This document shows, in pieces, positions 40,867-52,076 of a stretch of DNA of 64,000 nt (position 1 is its first letter; each line of letters begins with the position of its first letter). The notes under the pieces are model-generated. The model was not told the DNA's origin. It worked only from the letters and a program-made list of their open reading frames with translations, and searched no databases. The position numbers and the translations under genes were made by a program. Origin of the DNA: Gracilaria gracilis (Eukaryota > Rhodophyta > Florideophyceae > Gracilariales > Gracilariaceae); contig JARGSG010000218.1 in NCBI GenBank assembly GCA_030374805.1, forward strand, positions 1 to 64,000. The letters run 5' to 3'.

Positions 40867-43800
40867 ATGACTCCCAACTCCTCATCAGCACCCGCGTCTT
40901 CACCAACACCGCACATCCAACGCATGCGGTTTCGCAGCCTCTACGCCTTCTCCACACATCATCTTCTCGTCTTACAGGAAGATGACGTTGTTGTCCAGCA
41001 GTTCTCACCACAACAACCGACCGAGCACTCCCCGTCCGCGAGTAGGCCACCGCCAACTCCGCAACCTTCGCCCCCACTTAACCGTACAGCTACTGTAAAC
41101 CGCGCGCTCAACCCATGCCGTCTCACAGACCGAATCACGACAGCAAACGGAGTTTTGGTTCTCTGTCTCAACATGGGCGTTGATCCCCCAGACGCTTCTC
41201 CTCTGAACCCACGTGCACGTCTCGAAGCGTGGACCGAACCCAGCTTGCAGAATACAACAGAGTCAATGCAACAGATTTCCACAACGCTGAAGAGACAGTT
41301 TGAGAGCTTGCAACATAAAGCGCGGTATAGAGTCGCACCAGACCCTACTGTCGTAGAACTCAAACGCTTGTGCCTGTCTCGCATCCTGCTCTGCCAGATA
41401 CTAATGGTCATCCTCTTTGGCAATGGTTCGAGCTCGCCATGGAAAACATTCTTGTGCAGTTACCGACGATGATTGCCGACATGAATCAAAGTAAGGCCGT
41501 CCAGTCTTATCGCTTCATGCATCCAACGTCGTCTTCGTCATCTTCGTCATCGATTGCGCTGCGCCCGGGGATTTGTATACCTTCACCTCCACAGAACGTC
41601 CCTAGTTCAGGCACTGACTATAATCGGACGAGGTCGCCTTATCTGGATCGTCGCCAATTAATCGCCAGATCTATGCGGATATGCCAACAGCGCAGCCTAT
41701 TGCTAACACCTCGCCAACGTATCGCTATCATTCTAATCCGTTTTTCCAACACCAATTTGGTTCGTTTGGTATATGGCTTGACCAAGGTCCGGCAAACCGC
41801 GGGCCACCTGAGCAGCTTCCAATGACTTTGCATAGCTTGCTCAGTCCAGGCGATCGTTTGCGTACCGTTCAGTTGCTTTCCCGCTATGTTCAGACAGGTG
41901 CCGACGCAGTTGATCGCACGCTTTCCGTTGGCATGTTTCCGTATGTGCTCCGACTCCTCCAACACCCGTCTAATATTGTGCGGCAAGAACTGGTCTTCAT
42001 TTGGGGCAAGATTTTAGCTCTTGATGGCTCAGTTTGCTCGGATCTTATGGAAAAAAACAGGTACACGTACTTTTTGCAGTTTGTCGCCAAGCCACCAAAT
42101 GGGGAGAACGAACCGAGGCCTGTGTACATTGCGGTCGCATTCTACATCTTGTCTATTATTGCAGCAGGCTATGCCGATCGTCTTCGGGAATGTAAGATAA
42201 TTGAGTTGTGTCTAGAACGTTTGAATCACTCGAGTGCGTTTGTTCGGCGATGGGCATGTTTGTGCCTCATGGAGGTAATACTGCACAGTCGTCGGGAGGT
42301 GATATCTCAACTATTAGCGTGGAATAGCGTCTATCATTTGGGTCGTCTCGCATCGGAGGATGTAGCTGCGGATGTGAGAGCAGCCGCAACTGTTGCTCTT
42401 TCGACTATTATGAACGCCGTTTTCGAGGATTTGAATGACCCTGAAGGACAAAAGAGTTCGCACAACCACTCGCTGTCACAACCAATACCACCGGGGGAAA
42501 GCCAGAGGGACTACAACTCCATCGAAGAAAATGTTCCAAACAGAGAATTGTCTGCATCATTGTCTAGTTTGTCTGTGGAGCTCACTAACCGTAATGAATG
42601 GGTGACGGGTCACAGTCCTCAAGAGAGGGCACACGCAGGACAATCGAGAGTGTCAGAAAGGAGCCTTCCTGCCCTTCGGGAATTTTCATCACAAGAACAA
42701 GACGTGCTGCTTCTCATTGGCCAAAGAATTGCTCTCAACTTGGACACAGAGTGCAGGACGCTGGTACGGCGCGAAATCTCGGCAACTCTTTCGAAAGCTG
42801 TGTTGCGCAGACACGATAGCTTTCTCCGCGAAGCTTATTTTGTAGATATCGAGGGTGTGGACGGGATCGATACAAGTTCTGCATCGCCCAGCTCAATATC
42901 AAGCCAGTGTGAGAATGCGTACAGGTTGATGTGGATATCGTTATCGGAACTGGCATATGACTCCCACCCGGTTGTAGCTGCTATTGCTCGCGAGAGTGTG
43001 GATCTCATCTATGACCAACTTGACGGAATCACCATTCCTCGTGACCAATCTGCGAACCAGGGTTTCTTTGCCAAGACGGGCACCTCGCCCAATTCGTATC
43101 CCGGGCGAAACCCTGCAGTACTGAAGTCTGATACGCGTGACATCCTTGGGCAGGCGCCTGGAAGTGGCTCAGTGAACCTGTTCAATCACGGGGGAAAGAA
43201 TGAATGGAGCTCCTCGCAGCGAAATTCGCGCCCTCCACTATTTTTGACCGGGGCGGCGAATGAGCTGGAACGAGGATCACCGCCTCTGTTTCCGAGGTGC
43301 ACGATGGCTGCATCGAGTGAGGGAAGTGATGCAGTCATTCTGATGAGAGCTGACTCACAGCCTTCCGAAGTACACAGCAGGGGGATGCAGAGAGAGACAG
43401 ACAGAGCAAAGGGGAACACCAGCAGTGGCAGAATTCATGTTCGAGGAACAAGGGGGCACAGCTTTGACCTCAACGAGACGCCCAGGATACCAAGAAGCAC
43501 CAGGTTTCCCAGGACAAACAGCGGGAGTCTGTTACCAAGTGCATCTGGCTCGGGAAGCGATTTGCGTGTGTTAGGGCGAGGTGGGGATAGTGTCAGCGAT
43601 GCAAGTGCTGTCGGCAGCCCGAAGCACAGGCCTCACCTACAAGTGGTCAAAGGCATCGAGGCGTTCATTCGTAGCATTTCGCAGCAACTGCAATTTGGAG
43701 GGTTGTCTCCAAGTTCGTCTAACTCGGCTAATGTGTATAGCGCATCACGTGATGGTGACAGGGGCGGTGCGAGCGCAAGCAAATCACCGCCACGGCCACC

Positions 43801-45055
43801 AAGGAAGAGTCACTCGTACCAGATTCTAAATACTCTGGATTCGCTGCCACCTACTCTGAAATCGGCGGTTTCGAGCGTGCGCGGAGAGCCTCGGGTGGCA
43901 GATAAGAGAAGAGGTAGGGATGGTGGAAGCAATGAGCTATTGAAAGAAGCGAATGGCGGGAAGGAACGGGGTGGATTGTATTTGTCGGACGCTGGGAACG
44001 CAACACTATCTCTGTTCGAATGGAGCTGCGCGCTTATTAATCGCGTGCAGTGTGACATTAGCACGGTGGACTGCGTGGCTGAGGAAAAGGCGATGCCGCG
44101 TCGCATCACAATGTGGGAGAAGCTGTGTCGACGGGGAGTGCGAGAAGAGGGCTCCACCCAACGAGCACAGCGTTGTGAAGGTGCGTCAACTGGAGGAGGT
44201 GAGTGTGAGGAAGAAGTTGAGTTTAGCAACGTTCGACAGCTGGGTGTGTACATGATGGGTGCAGGTGGCGGAGCAGTGACGGCGATGGCGTTCCTTCCCA
44301 GCGACAAGGAAGTGAGCTACTATCAACTGCTGGCAACGGGCGACAGCATGGGCTCCGTCGGGGTGTACGACAATGAGAATGGGGCGTGCAAAGGATCGTT
44401 TGGAGTGTCGTCACCGCCCGGGATTGCGGAAGTGGGCGTGAGCTCAATCGTGTGTCTGAACAGTTTTGGTTGCGTGTCGTCGGACGGGGACGTGGCCAAC
44501 AGCCGGTCAGCGCTGATTCTGGCCGGGGCGTACAACGGACGGGCGGCTATATTCAAGTCGGACGTGCACGGGCGACAGTACCGCATCATGAGCACGTTCC
44601 AGGCGTGTGGCCAGACGCTGTGGAGCTCGGTGGGCACGACGCGCGACTACTATCAGGGCGGGGCGACGGACGGGATGCAAATGGGGGCCGGGGTCGGGAC
44701 GGAGGGCGCGAGCGGAGTGAAGATGAGCTCGACGCCCGATGCATGCGCAGAGGTTGTGCAGCAATCGGGCAATCGACTGTCGCTGTCGTTCGAGCACAGT
44801 TCATCGTATCTGGTGGGGGGCAGGTGCGAGAGGGAGGTGGTGCGCGTGTGGGAGCTGTGTGCGGAGGGGTGCGTGTGGAAGGTGTGTGTGGGTTACGGGG
44901 CGTGGCCCGTCTTCCTCACCGCTGCGGTCTCCATCAATCGTCGCCACGCCTCGCAAGCGCTTTCATCGCCGCGGCAGCACAGCAGCTCGCTGTGTGGGCT
45001 GCTGCTCATGATGCTGTTCGTCACCACGCTGAGCGTGTCGCTGCGACAGCAGTAG
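40867..45055 (+). pseudogene. RAPTOR: RAPTOR (TOR complex 1 subunit), missing its caspase-like core
   Basis: RAPTOR presents substrates to TOR kinase. Three frames carry it. Frame 1 (40867-41366) has the start of the RNC domain (VLVLCLNMGVDPPD, NPRARLEAW, DPTVVELKRLC). Frame 2 (41370-41490) resumes with HPLWQWFELAMENILVQLPT, skipping 200-250 residues present in all known RAPTORs (HYNGHGVPRPT and YDCSNAG). Frame 3 (about 41630-45055) has the HEAT repeats (PPEQLPMTLHSLLSPGDRLR, SVGMFPYVLRLLQ, VFIWGKILALD), a long disordered linker, and two or three WD40 blades before an early stop. The missing core cannot be in an intron because the flanks abut at 41366. The GTAAGG at 41491 has no acceptor that restores the third frame. 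Either the gene is dead or the assembly lost DNA here. Confidence 0.85.
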
Positions 45056-46740
45056 CAGCAGTGCAGCATGCGTGATGTGCACCCCGCGCAGATCCTGGGC
45101 CTGTATCAGAACTTTCCCATGACGCCGTACACGCCGACATACCGGGAGCGCCTACTCTTCTCGAACGGGTGATTGGGATACTGCGCGCTGGCTAGCTTAT
45201 AGCGCGAAGCAGACATGGGTTGGCCGAAGCGGCGCGGAGCAGCCACACGCAGAGCGAAACAGCAACGATTGTGTTTGACAACGGCGTGCGGTTTGAGCGC
45301 AACGCGCGCGCGCGCTAACAGCGCCAGCCACGTACGCCACGCCGCCGCGCTGTGTACCACACCGCCGTGTTGTGTGCTACGCCACCGCGCACAAATAGCG
45401 CTCGTTTCTGAAGCACCGTGCGACGAGCAGCCATGCAGCACCACGCCTTCCTTTGCTCCTGATGGTACGCCGCGCACCGCCGATCATCTTCGATCGCACG
45501 CGCTTCTGAGAGAGAGCCGATCAGCGCGCTGCGTTGGCGCGCGCGCGCGCGCGCACCATCCGTGACGCGCAGCCAAGTGGTCGCGCGCCATCGACGGCCT
45601 GCCTCGAGAGCGCTTCTCCATGCGCGTGCAGCCACGAAGGGCGTCGCGATGAAGGCTGCAGAGACAAGCTTCGGGCGCGTGCATCATTCGCGTTGCGATG
45701 CGCTGCAACAGACGATGACGGCGCCGATGCTTGTGGAGAACAAAGGGCGGTTGTCGTTTCATCCCGTACCACTGGCGTCACTCACTACGCCGGACGGCAC
45801 CACGCGTGTTTACTCGTTATCGGTACCCGAATGGAATACGGTCCACGCCAAATTCATATGGGGCGCGGCGCAGTTGTTTGCGAGCCTTGGTTTGGACGTC
45901 AAGACGGCTACGTGCAACACGGACTGCATCCGTTGCTAGCGATGCGTGCCCTGCCGTCGCAGGATCTCCTCACGGCTGTGCTGGGCAGGAAGGAAGTTGT
46001 GCGCAGCATGAGTGATGGGTTACGGTGTATCATCATGTCGCCTCTCGATATGTGCCAACTGCACAACACGCTACGCACAAACTAATGCGTGAGTTCACCG
46101 ATGGAATACTTCTGCACCACGGCCTAAGGCAGGCGTGCAACAGCGGCCCAAGAAGGGGAACGAAACGTTTTAAGACGCGTTCATGCGAGCCGAGAGCGAG
46201 CACAACAGCCAGCGTGTGGTGTTGTCCATTCAGGGCAGCGACTGCGTACGCTCGCGTACGCAGCTCACACAAGTAGTGGCAAAGCATGGATCGCACGGCA
46301 GAGTTTGCTGTCTCGCGATCGCCAGCCTCTACCATGGCGAATCATTGGAGTATCGTGGATTGTTTAGCATGCAAGCCGTCGCCCACACCGCGATTCCACG
46401 CGCGCTGCTAGGAAGCAGTGCCTCAAAACGAGGTGTTACGCGTGTTGCTAGACGGCATGGGCGTTGTGGTGGGCGGCCAGCCGTCCGAACTGGCCGAGTG
46501 TGGCAAGGCGCTCCGTCTGACGGATAAACTGCCACCGATATGCGAGCGCGGGATGACACGCTGTGGTGCTCGCAACTCAATGCCAGCTGCGGCTGTGGCA
46601 CGTGCGGCGGGGGCGCTTATGGTGATGGAGGAAATTGAAGTGGATATGGTGGAGAAGGTGAGGCTCGTACCGCCTCCGGCTACACTGACGTTAATGGCGG
46701 CAGCTGCTATGGTGATCGCGATCTCGGATCAGGGCTGAAT
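45056..46740. pseudogene. GC-rich decayed coding-like DNA downstream of RAPTOR
   Basis: Several plus-strand fragments in different frames look protein-like: MKAAETSFGRVHHSRCDALQ from 45649, SLSVPEWNTVHAKFIWGAAQ (to 45939), LLTAVLGRKEVVRSMSDGLR (about 45970-46030) and VLRVLLDGMGVVVGGQPSEL (from 46430). They are in one order on one strand and could be one broken gene of unknown family. I could not name a family and the claim is weak. Confidence 0.35.
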
Positions 46741-46830
46741 TGAGTCGAGTGGGGTGAAGCCACCTTGAACGCCGTCCCTAAGGTTGACAAAAGCTTTTAC
46801 ACGGAGAGAGTTACATGGAAGCAGAACGTA

Positions 46831-48070
46831 TCACGGGAATACTGTACGAAACTTCTGTCGTAGACATTCCAGTTGCTGCCGCCTGTACACACTTCTGATC
46901 TCATTTCGACCGACTGCACGGACGCGGTAGTTAACAAGGTGGCATGCCAAGCTCAGAAGACGTCCTCTCTTGTAATGGTTCGCCGGCAGAGTTCTTGTCA
47001 AACGACGGAAGGGGGCCTTCAAACCTCGCACACCCCCATTCTGCGCTCTGGCGCTCACTTGGATATATTCGTTGCAACGCTAGTTCGATGGCGGCGCAGC
47101 TGTTCGATATGGGCATTGAACGCATTTCGTTCTTCTTTCTAGCTCGGACAACTTTTCCACGTGTTGTCCTCGTATCATTAACGAAGGCGCTGTCTCCAAG
47201 AACAGCAAATCCAGGCGGAGTGTTCACATCTAATATCAAGGAAGGCCAGTATAAACCGGACAAATATGCTAACTTGCTGTCATGCCAACTTCCAGGGTAG
47301 TTGACGCAAGCATGAATAATTTCGCCTTTGAAGTTCCATACAAGAAGATTGGTGGCTTCGACGTGCTGATTCATGGCATTGTAAAAGGCGTTCTGTGTAT
47401 CGAAATCTTCGAAGTCGGGACAAGGAAGTCTTGCTCCATCACTAACGGCAAACACCCCACGAAGAGCATAACCATGCACTCTGTTTTTTCTCAGCAACTC
47501 CGCAGACTCGACCATTTCATGTTCCGTTGGCCACCGTATTTCAAATTGAGGGTGCTTTTCATACAGTACCATATACCAGAGAACATCTAATGCGTAGTTC
47601 AGCCATTCTGAAAGCGAAGAAGGTGTAACACCAAATATTGGACACAAAGCGTATTCTACATCAGCTGTTTTCATGTACCACAACGCCATGCCGAGAAGGT
47701 CCGCTGTGCATAATAATGGTTTTCTCCCTTTTTTGCTCCCACAGACTCGAAACGGAGAACCTTTGTAGATCTTTGTACGGGCATCTCGAAACCAAGGAAG
47801 AAGTTCAGAAAAGAAATTTGAGCGAGGAAAACTCGTAGCAGCTACGAATTCTGTTTCAGTGCCGTCATGAAAGAGCTTTCGCCATGGAGTTATGAATGTG
47901 CGCGGCCGAATAATTCCGCTGCTTAGGAACTTTGCCTTGGGTGCGTACTTTAATTTAAGCTTGTGAGAGTGCTTCTCGTGATGCTTGTAGTGGAAATATT
48001 TCAAGAGATGAACGGCGACTGTACTGACAAGAACAACAGTGGGTTCGAAATCGATGGGCGTAGATGACAT
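46831..48070 (-). pseudogene. Harbinger-type DDE transposase with one frameshift
   Basis: From the ATG at 48070 the frame encodes a DDE_Tnp_4-type transposase: a basic N-terminal region, a helix-turn-helix (LSEWLNYALDVLWYM), the first catalytic Asp in GVFAVSDGARLP, the second in GSWHDSKLA, GFAVLGDSAF, and the Glu in SAEWG. Just after SAEWG, in a GGGGG run near 47030, the frame shifts by one base and the expected ending VRGLKAPFRRL, TLPANHYKRGRLL, GRNEI continues to 46831. All three catalytic residues are present, so this is a recent loss or a sequencing error in a homopolymer. Terminal repeats were not found and no Myb-like partner is adjacent. Confidence 0.85.
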
Positions 48071-49250
48071 GAGGAAATTGTTTTGGTTCGGTGTGGCAAG
48101 CAGGGTGGAAGGAAGTTGTGGTGCGTGGTAGCCTATATCTCGAATTCTTTTTTCGAGTAAAGATGCCTGCCACTTACGTGAAAGTTGCCTGTTGCCCACA
48201 ATTGGAACATTGGATAGGGTCCCGCTTACCCTATCCAGAGTCCCAAACAAAGGCAACAAGAGCGTCTACGTGCCGCCATCTGATTTGCGCAGCAGGTAGA
48301 AGTTTGGAACGATAGGAATTTTCGGATTCTCCCAATGTAAATATGGGACTGAGAGCACTTGGACGAACCCCTTTCTCTTTTGGTTGACAACAAACGGTGG
48401 TGATGGTACAGTCGTGCATGGTTCGAGTAACGGCTCTGCGACATAAATTCATGGTGGCACCATTTGTCTGAGACCATATGGCCGGGCTCAGATGGTTGGG
48501 CTCGGAGGGTTTGTTGGCTGAAAAGAGCAGTGGATGTTGTTGTTGTTCCTCCTTTCTACTACGACCCAAAGTTGTATATTCGTAGAGTACAGGAGATATG
48601 CATGGTAGTTGTGATTAATTATTGTTCTACTTGCGTTGTTTACACGGTAATGGAGAGGAGTGGGCTGGGATACATTGCACGTAGAATTTACTGGTTTTTG
48701 TATGGTGAAGATTCGTGCAACGGTAAAGGTTTACTGTATCATAGTGTTCATGCCACGGCAAGATCTGTCTGTTTTCTTGGCGCGAGTGCAGCGCCAAGAA
48801 AACAACTCTTCTGGATGACACTTATTTGCGGGGCGTGCCATACTACAAACACTCGTGGCCACAAACACTCGTGGCCACGTCACACACGCGGTATGATTCA
48901 TACTTGCTGGAAACGGTGTCGGAAATAATTTTTCAATTATTTTTTCATACAATTATTGTGGAGAATGCAAATAATATTTTGAGCTTTCGCACAAATAAAA
49001 CGGTGCTTTTAGTCATAATTGCCTGAACCGCCTCCATCAGGACGCAACCGATTTATGAAACAAAAGACAACAACCGCTATTCCTCTTTCTACGAAGGGTA
49101 TCATGGACAATCACAAGCCGCTCATAGAAACGTCTTGATTTGCGACAGCCGATTTGCACTGTAGATTACTTAAGAAGATATACAGTTACCTTCACCATTT
49201 CTGAACAAAACCATTGGTTCCACAAAAGCATTTGCTTGTGTCAACCAACT
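48071..49250. other. Spacer with perfect hairpin and short tandem repeat
   Basis: It holds the 5' flank of the transposase and otherwise no supported gene. GTAAGT at about 48179 (minus) could be a 5' splice site of a leader exon. A 13-bp palindrome lies at 48771-48803 and a 17-bp direct repeat (ACAAACACTCGTGGCC) at 48845-48878. Confidence 0.45.
48771..48803. repeat. Perfect 13-bp inverted repeat (hairpin)
   Basis: GTTTTCTTGGCGC, 7-base loop, GCGCCAAGAAAAC. It could form a stable cruciform or RNA stem, or be the end of a small transposable element. Confidence 0.8.
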
Positions 49251-49856
49251 ATGAGTTCGAATTCTTCCTCCTCCAGGCATGCTGGCGGCGCTGGCAGAAA
49301 GCGATCTGCGCATGACATGAGCAGTGAGCTCGGTGGGCAACAACCAGCCAAGCGTTCAAAGTCGAACGATTCGTCCCCGGATACAGCTCACACTCCACCA
49401 GACACGCGAGGCAAAGATAGAGCGAAGGGTGAAGGAGAGGGGGAAGATCAAGATCAGTTTTGGTTTTTAGGTGATTCTCCAGCCCCCAAACTAAGTGGGT
49501 CGCCACAAATTGTGGCTACTGTCTTGGAAGAAGCTCAGCAGAGCCAATCTAGTAGCCCTGCAGGCGCTAGTGGTTCAGCATATCAATCTTCGTTGATGAC
49601 TTGCCCGATTTGTGGGAAACTGGTCAGAAAGATGGGCAAAGGTCGCCATATTAGATCATGTAGATGGCGTTCGTGTTCTGAGCGGGGGTGCGAATTTGGG
49701 ACATTCGACGGTCATGAAGCAAAGCTGCATGAGCTAAGGCATAAGCAGCCCGACATTCAATGCAGCAGGTGTCCCAAATTGTTCAAGAGAATAAGTGCCA
49801 GGAGGCATCATGAGAAGTATTCTTGCAGGGGGTATGCGCCTAACAGCGCCAACTGA
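49251..49856 (+). CDS. Zinc-finger protein with three C2HC/C2H2-like fingers
   Basis: This 201-residue protein has a Ser-rich, charged N-terminal half with a basic patch (RKRSAHD and KRSK, possible nuclear signals), then three fingers: C118-x2-C121-x11-H133-x3-C137, C142-x4-C147-x12-H160-x3-H164, and C171-x2-C174-x11-H186-x5-C192. The C-terminal Cys in fingers 1 and 3 replaces the usual His. The ATG at 49251 is the first in frame. It is likely nuclear and nucleic-acid binding. Family not recognised; its design is like that of the two-finger protein at 14184. Confidence 0.65.
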   Translation: MSSNSSSSRHAGGAGRKRSAHDMSSELGGQQPAKRSKSNDSSPDTAHTPPDTRGKDRAKGEGEGEDQDQFWFLGDSPAPKLSGSPQIVATVLEEAQQSQSSSPAGASGSAYQSSLMTCPICGKLVRKMGKGRHIRSCRWRSCSERGCEFGTFDGHEAKLHELRHKQPDIQCSRCPKLFKRISARRHHEKYSCRGYAPNSAN

Positions 49857-50729
49857 GGAAAAGTTGTTCTGAAACAATTAGTCGCCTTTCGTCGGCAGCC
49901 CTTACTTTTCAGTTGATGCATGCTCGTAAATGAATTGGGAGAAAGCAGGTAGAGCCCGGACTTCAACCCTGGGCTTTGAGCTCTTCAAAAAGCATACGAA
50001 GCTTGTTGTCGATGAGCCATTGTCACGATGCTACTCCTGTAATCATGCTTCCAAGCCTCGTTCATAATTGTAGAAGATATGATGTCCATCGCCGGTCTGC
50101 TTATCGTCTCATTGTTGGTCTCCTCTGCTCAGGCCACCGTTCTAATGGGATATCCTGGGCCCATGCATTAAGCTCTTAGAGGCGACAGCTTCTGCGAGCC
50201 TATGGTCATGCACGCTTCTGAGCAACTTACACTAGTATCACAGGATCTCCTTGAGAGAAGTAGATTGCCACGACTGTTACATAGGCCCTTGTGCTTGGAC
50301 TATCCATCCGCACTTTTGAATCTACGAGGCTGCTGCGTTGCATTCTTTCTTGGCCTGTTGAGTTCTTCATAAGCGAGAAGAAAAGAATGACACAAAACCC
50401 TCGCAGATAATGCAGTAGCAGCTTTATGAGAAGCAGTGCGCCATTTAAGCCGGGATTTTGGAAACAACAAATAGGTTCTTGATCACCAGCTGTTTCAGTG
50501 TTTGTCTGTCTCTCGCTTACAACTGGAGGGGTTCCAATCACAGCTACGTTCATTAAAAAGCCGCCTATCTCTTCTGCATAAAGGTTTAGTTCACATGAAA
50601 TTTTTATTATCCTGCCTTTACCTGTGTCTCATTCGTTACTGTTAATAACATTCAAGTTCTTCTTGCGACATATCACTTCAGTCCCTCTGAGTACGCCTCT
50701 CTTCTACTTTTTGCAGTTCATGGTTCACC
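49857..50729. other. Intergenic region, no gene supported
   Basis: A 108-codon minus-strand frame (50227-50553) has no domain. No repeats were seen. Confidence 0.4.
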
Positions 50730-52076
50730 TCAAATAAGTGGAAAGGTCGATCTCAAACTGGAAGCGAGGTATAGTGCCTCATCCTCATACAGCTTGTCGA
50801 TTTGGAAAGCCAGTCGCCCCGCCATTGCGAAACAAACGCAACCCGTATCTTGCGCGAACAACATAGTCGTCTCCCGATCTCCTCTTCTACAGATTTCTTC
50901 TGTAGTACGAACCGGTTTGCGGAAAGCTTCAATTGCGGAAACCTCATGAACATTAATGAAAAAGCGGCCAGTGCATTCAGCTAATATCCTATCCAGCGGC
51001 CAGAGCCAGTTCGCAGTAGCATTGTACACGAACTTTAACGACTCCATTCGCCCAATACTCTTCATGAATATCTGAGTCCACCAGAAAGCGAACAAACCAG
51101 CACATATTATGAACACCATAAAACTTGCCAAAGCTCCAATGCTGATCTTCGTTGTTTTGAAAAGCTCGATGTATGCATCCGCACCATAATCGTTGAAGCG
51201 AACCGAGACCACTAAATTAAGAACGAGCAGCATTGCGCAGGTGGCGACCATGAGCATTAGAGACGAGCGACGCCGGCTGCATCTGAGCTGAAGATGTCCA
51301 ACTGCATGAACAGCAAAGCGATCACGATAGCCCAACTGGGAAGGAAGCGTCATATGCGATGAAATTGTGCTCGTGCTACCACTGCACGCTTCAGCATTCA
51401 TATCAAAAATGTCGAGCGGAGCAGATGTGTCGGACGGCAAACGCCACTCTTGTAACTCGTCATTCAACAAGCTGGCAATGCTTTCAGCAATATGCGCGGT
51501 TTTGAAGCCTGGAAGCACAAGCGGCTCTCCCAGGGTGACCACCTCCAATTCGTGATACGTGCTTGCCAAGAATCGACGGAAGATGAACGATATAATTGCA
51601 AAGAGTGGAAAGAAGGTCCACAACAAACAGCCGCTAATATCGGCGAGTATGTTCTGCTTGGAAACGGCGGCGCGGAAGGCGCGCACAGTGGACAACGGTA
51701 TGGTGCGCGAGTTCTCTCCGTGTATGCGCAACAAGCCCTCGCGTGTGGATAATGATATGGCTGAGGCGGGTTCCAAGGTGGGCGGTTCCTGTTGATCACT
51801 AAACCTTTTCCATCTGCACCACATGAGGATGCAAGCGACGAACTGCACAATGGCCAGTTGTACAAATGGGTAGGGGGAGCAAAAAGAGAAACAGGCGACG
51901 GTCAACGGTGGTGCGAACTTTGCTATGGCGACAAAGAAGCTCACTATGCACCCGGGCTTACGCCGTGGCGCCGCTGTCGCGGCAGCATCGGCGCGATTGG
52001 AGGACTGGGACAGAGCGGCAAGCACTTGTTCGGCACGGTCTCGATGGTTTGCAGCGTAGTTTTGTCGGCCATACAT
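50730..52076 (-). CDS. Multipass membrane protein of unknown function
   Basis: This 448-residue single-exon protein has about five hydrophobic segments (residues about 43-65, 70-87, 144-166, 273-292, 313-334). Between the second and third is a soluble stretch (STREGLLRIHGENSRTIPLS) that looks like one edge of a PH-like sheet; a second soluble part (about 175-270) is Ser-rich. The C-terminal 110 residues are soluble (FVYNATANWLWPLDRILAE ... FQIDKLYEDEALYLAS). The ATG at 52076 is the first in frame. The alternation of paired membrane helices and PH-like pieces recalls membrane-anchored PH-domain proteins, but I do not recognise the family. Confidence 0.65.
   Translation of the reverse strand: MYGRQNYAANHRDRAEQVLAALSQSSNRADAAATAAPRRKPGCIVSFFVAIAKFAPPLTVACFSFCSPYPFVQLAIVQFVACILMWCRWKRFSDQQEPPTLEPASAISLSTREGLLRIHGENSRTIPLSTVRAFRAAVSKQNILADISGCLLWTFFPLFAIISFIFRRFLASTYHELEVVTLGEPLVLPGFKTAHIAESIASLLNDELQEWRLPSDTSAPLDIFDMNAEACSGSTSTISSHMTLPSQLGYRDRFAVHAVGHLQLRCSRRRSSLMLMVATCAMLLVLNLVVSVRFNDYGADAYIELFKTTKISIGALASFMVFIICAGLFAFWWTQIFMKSIGRMESLKFVYNATANWLWPLDRILAECTGRFFINVHEVSAIEAFRKPVRTTEEICRRGDRETTMLFAQDTGCVCFAMAGRLAFQIDKLYEDEALYLASSLRSTFPLI

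Noticed and set aside
41491-41668. Intron in RAPTOR from GTAAGG to the CAG at 41668
   Set aside because: Splicing there gives the wrong frame and an early stop; no other acceptor before 41681 restores the HEAT-repeat frame.
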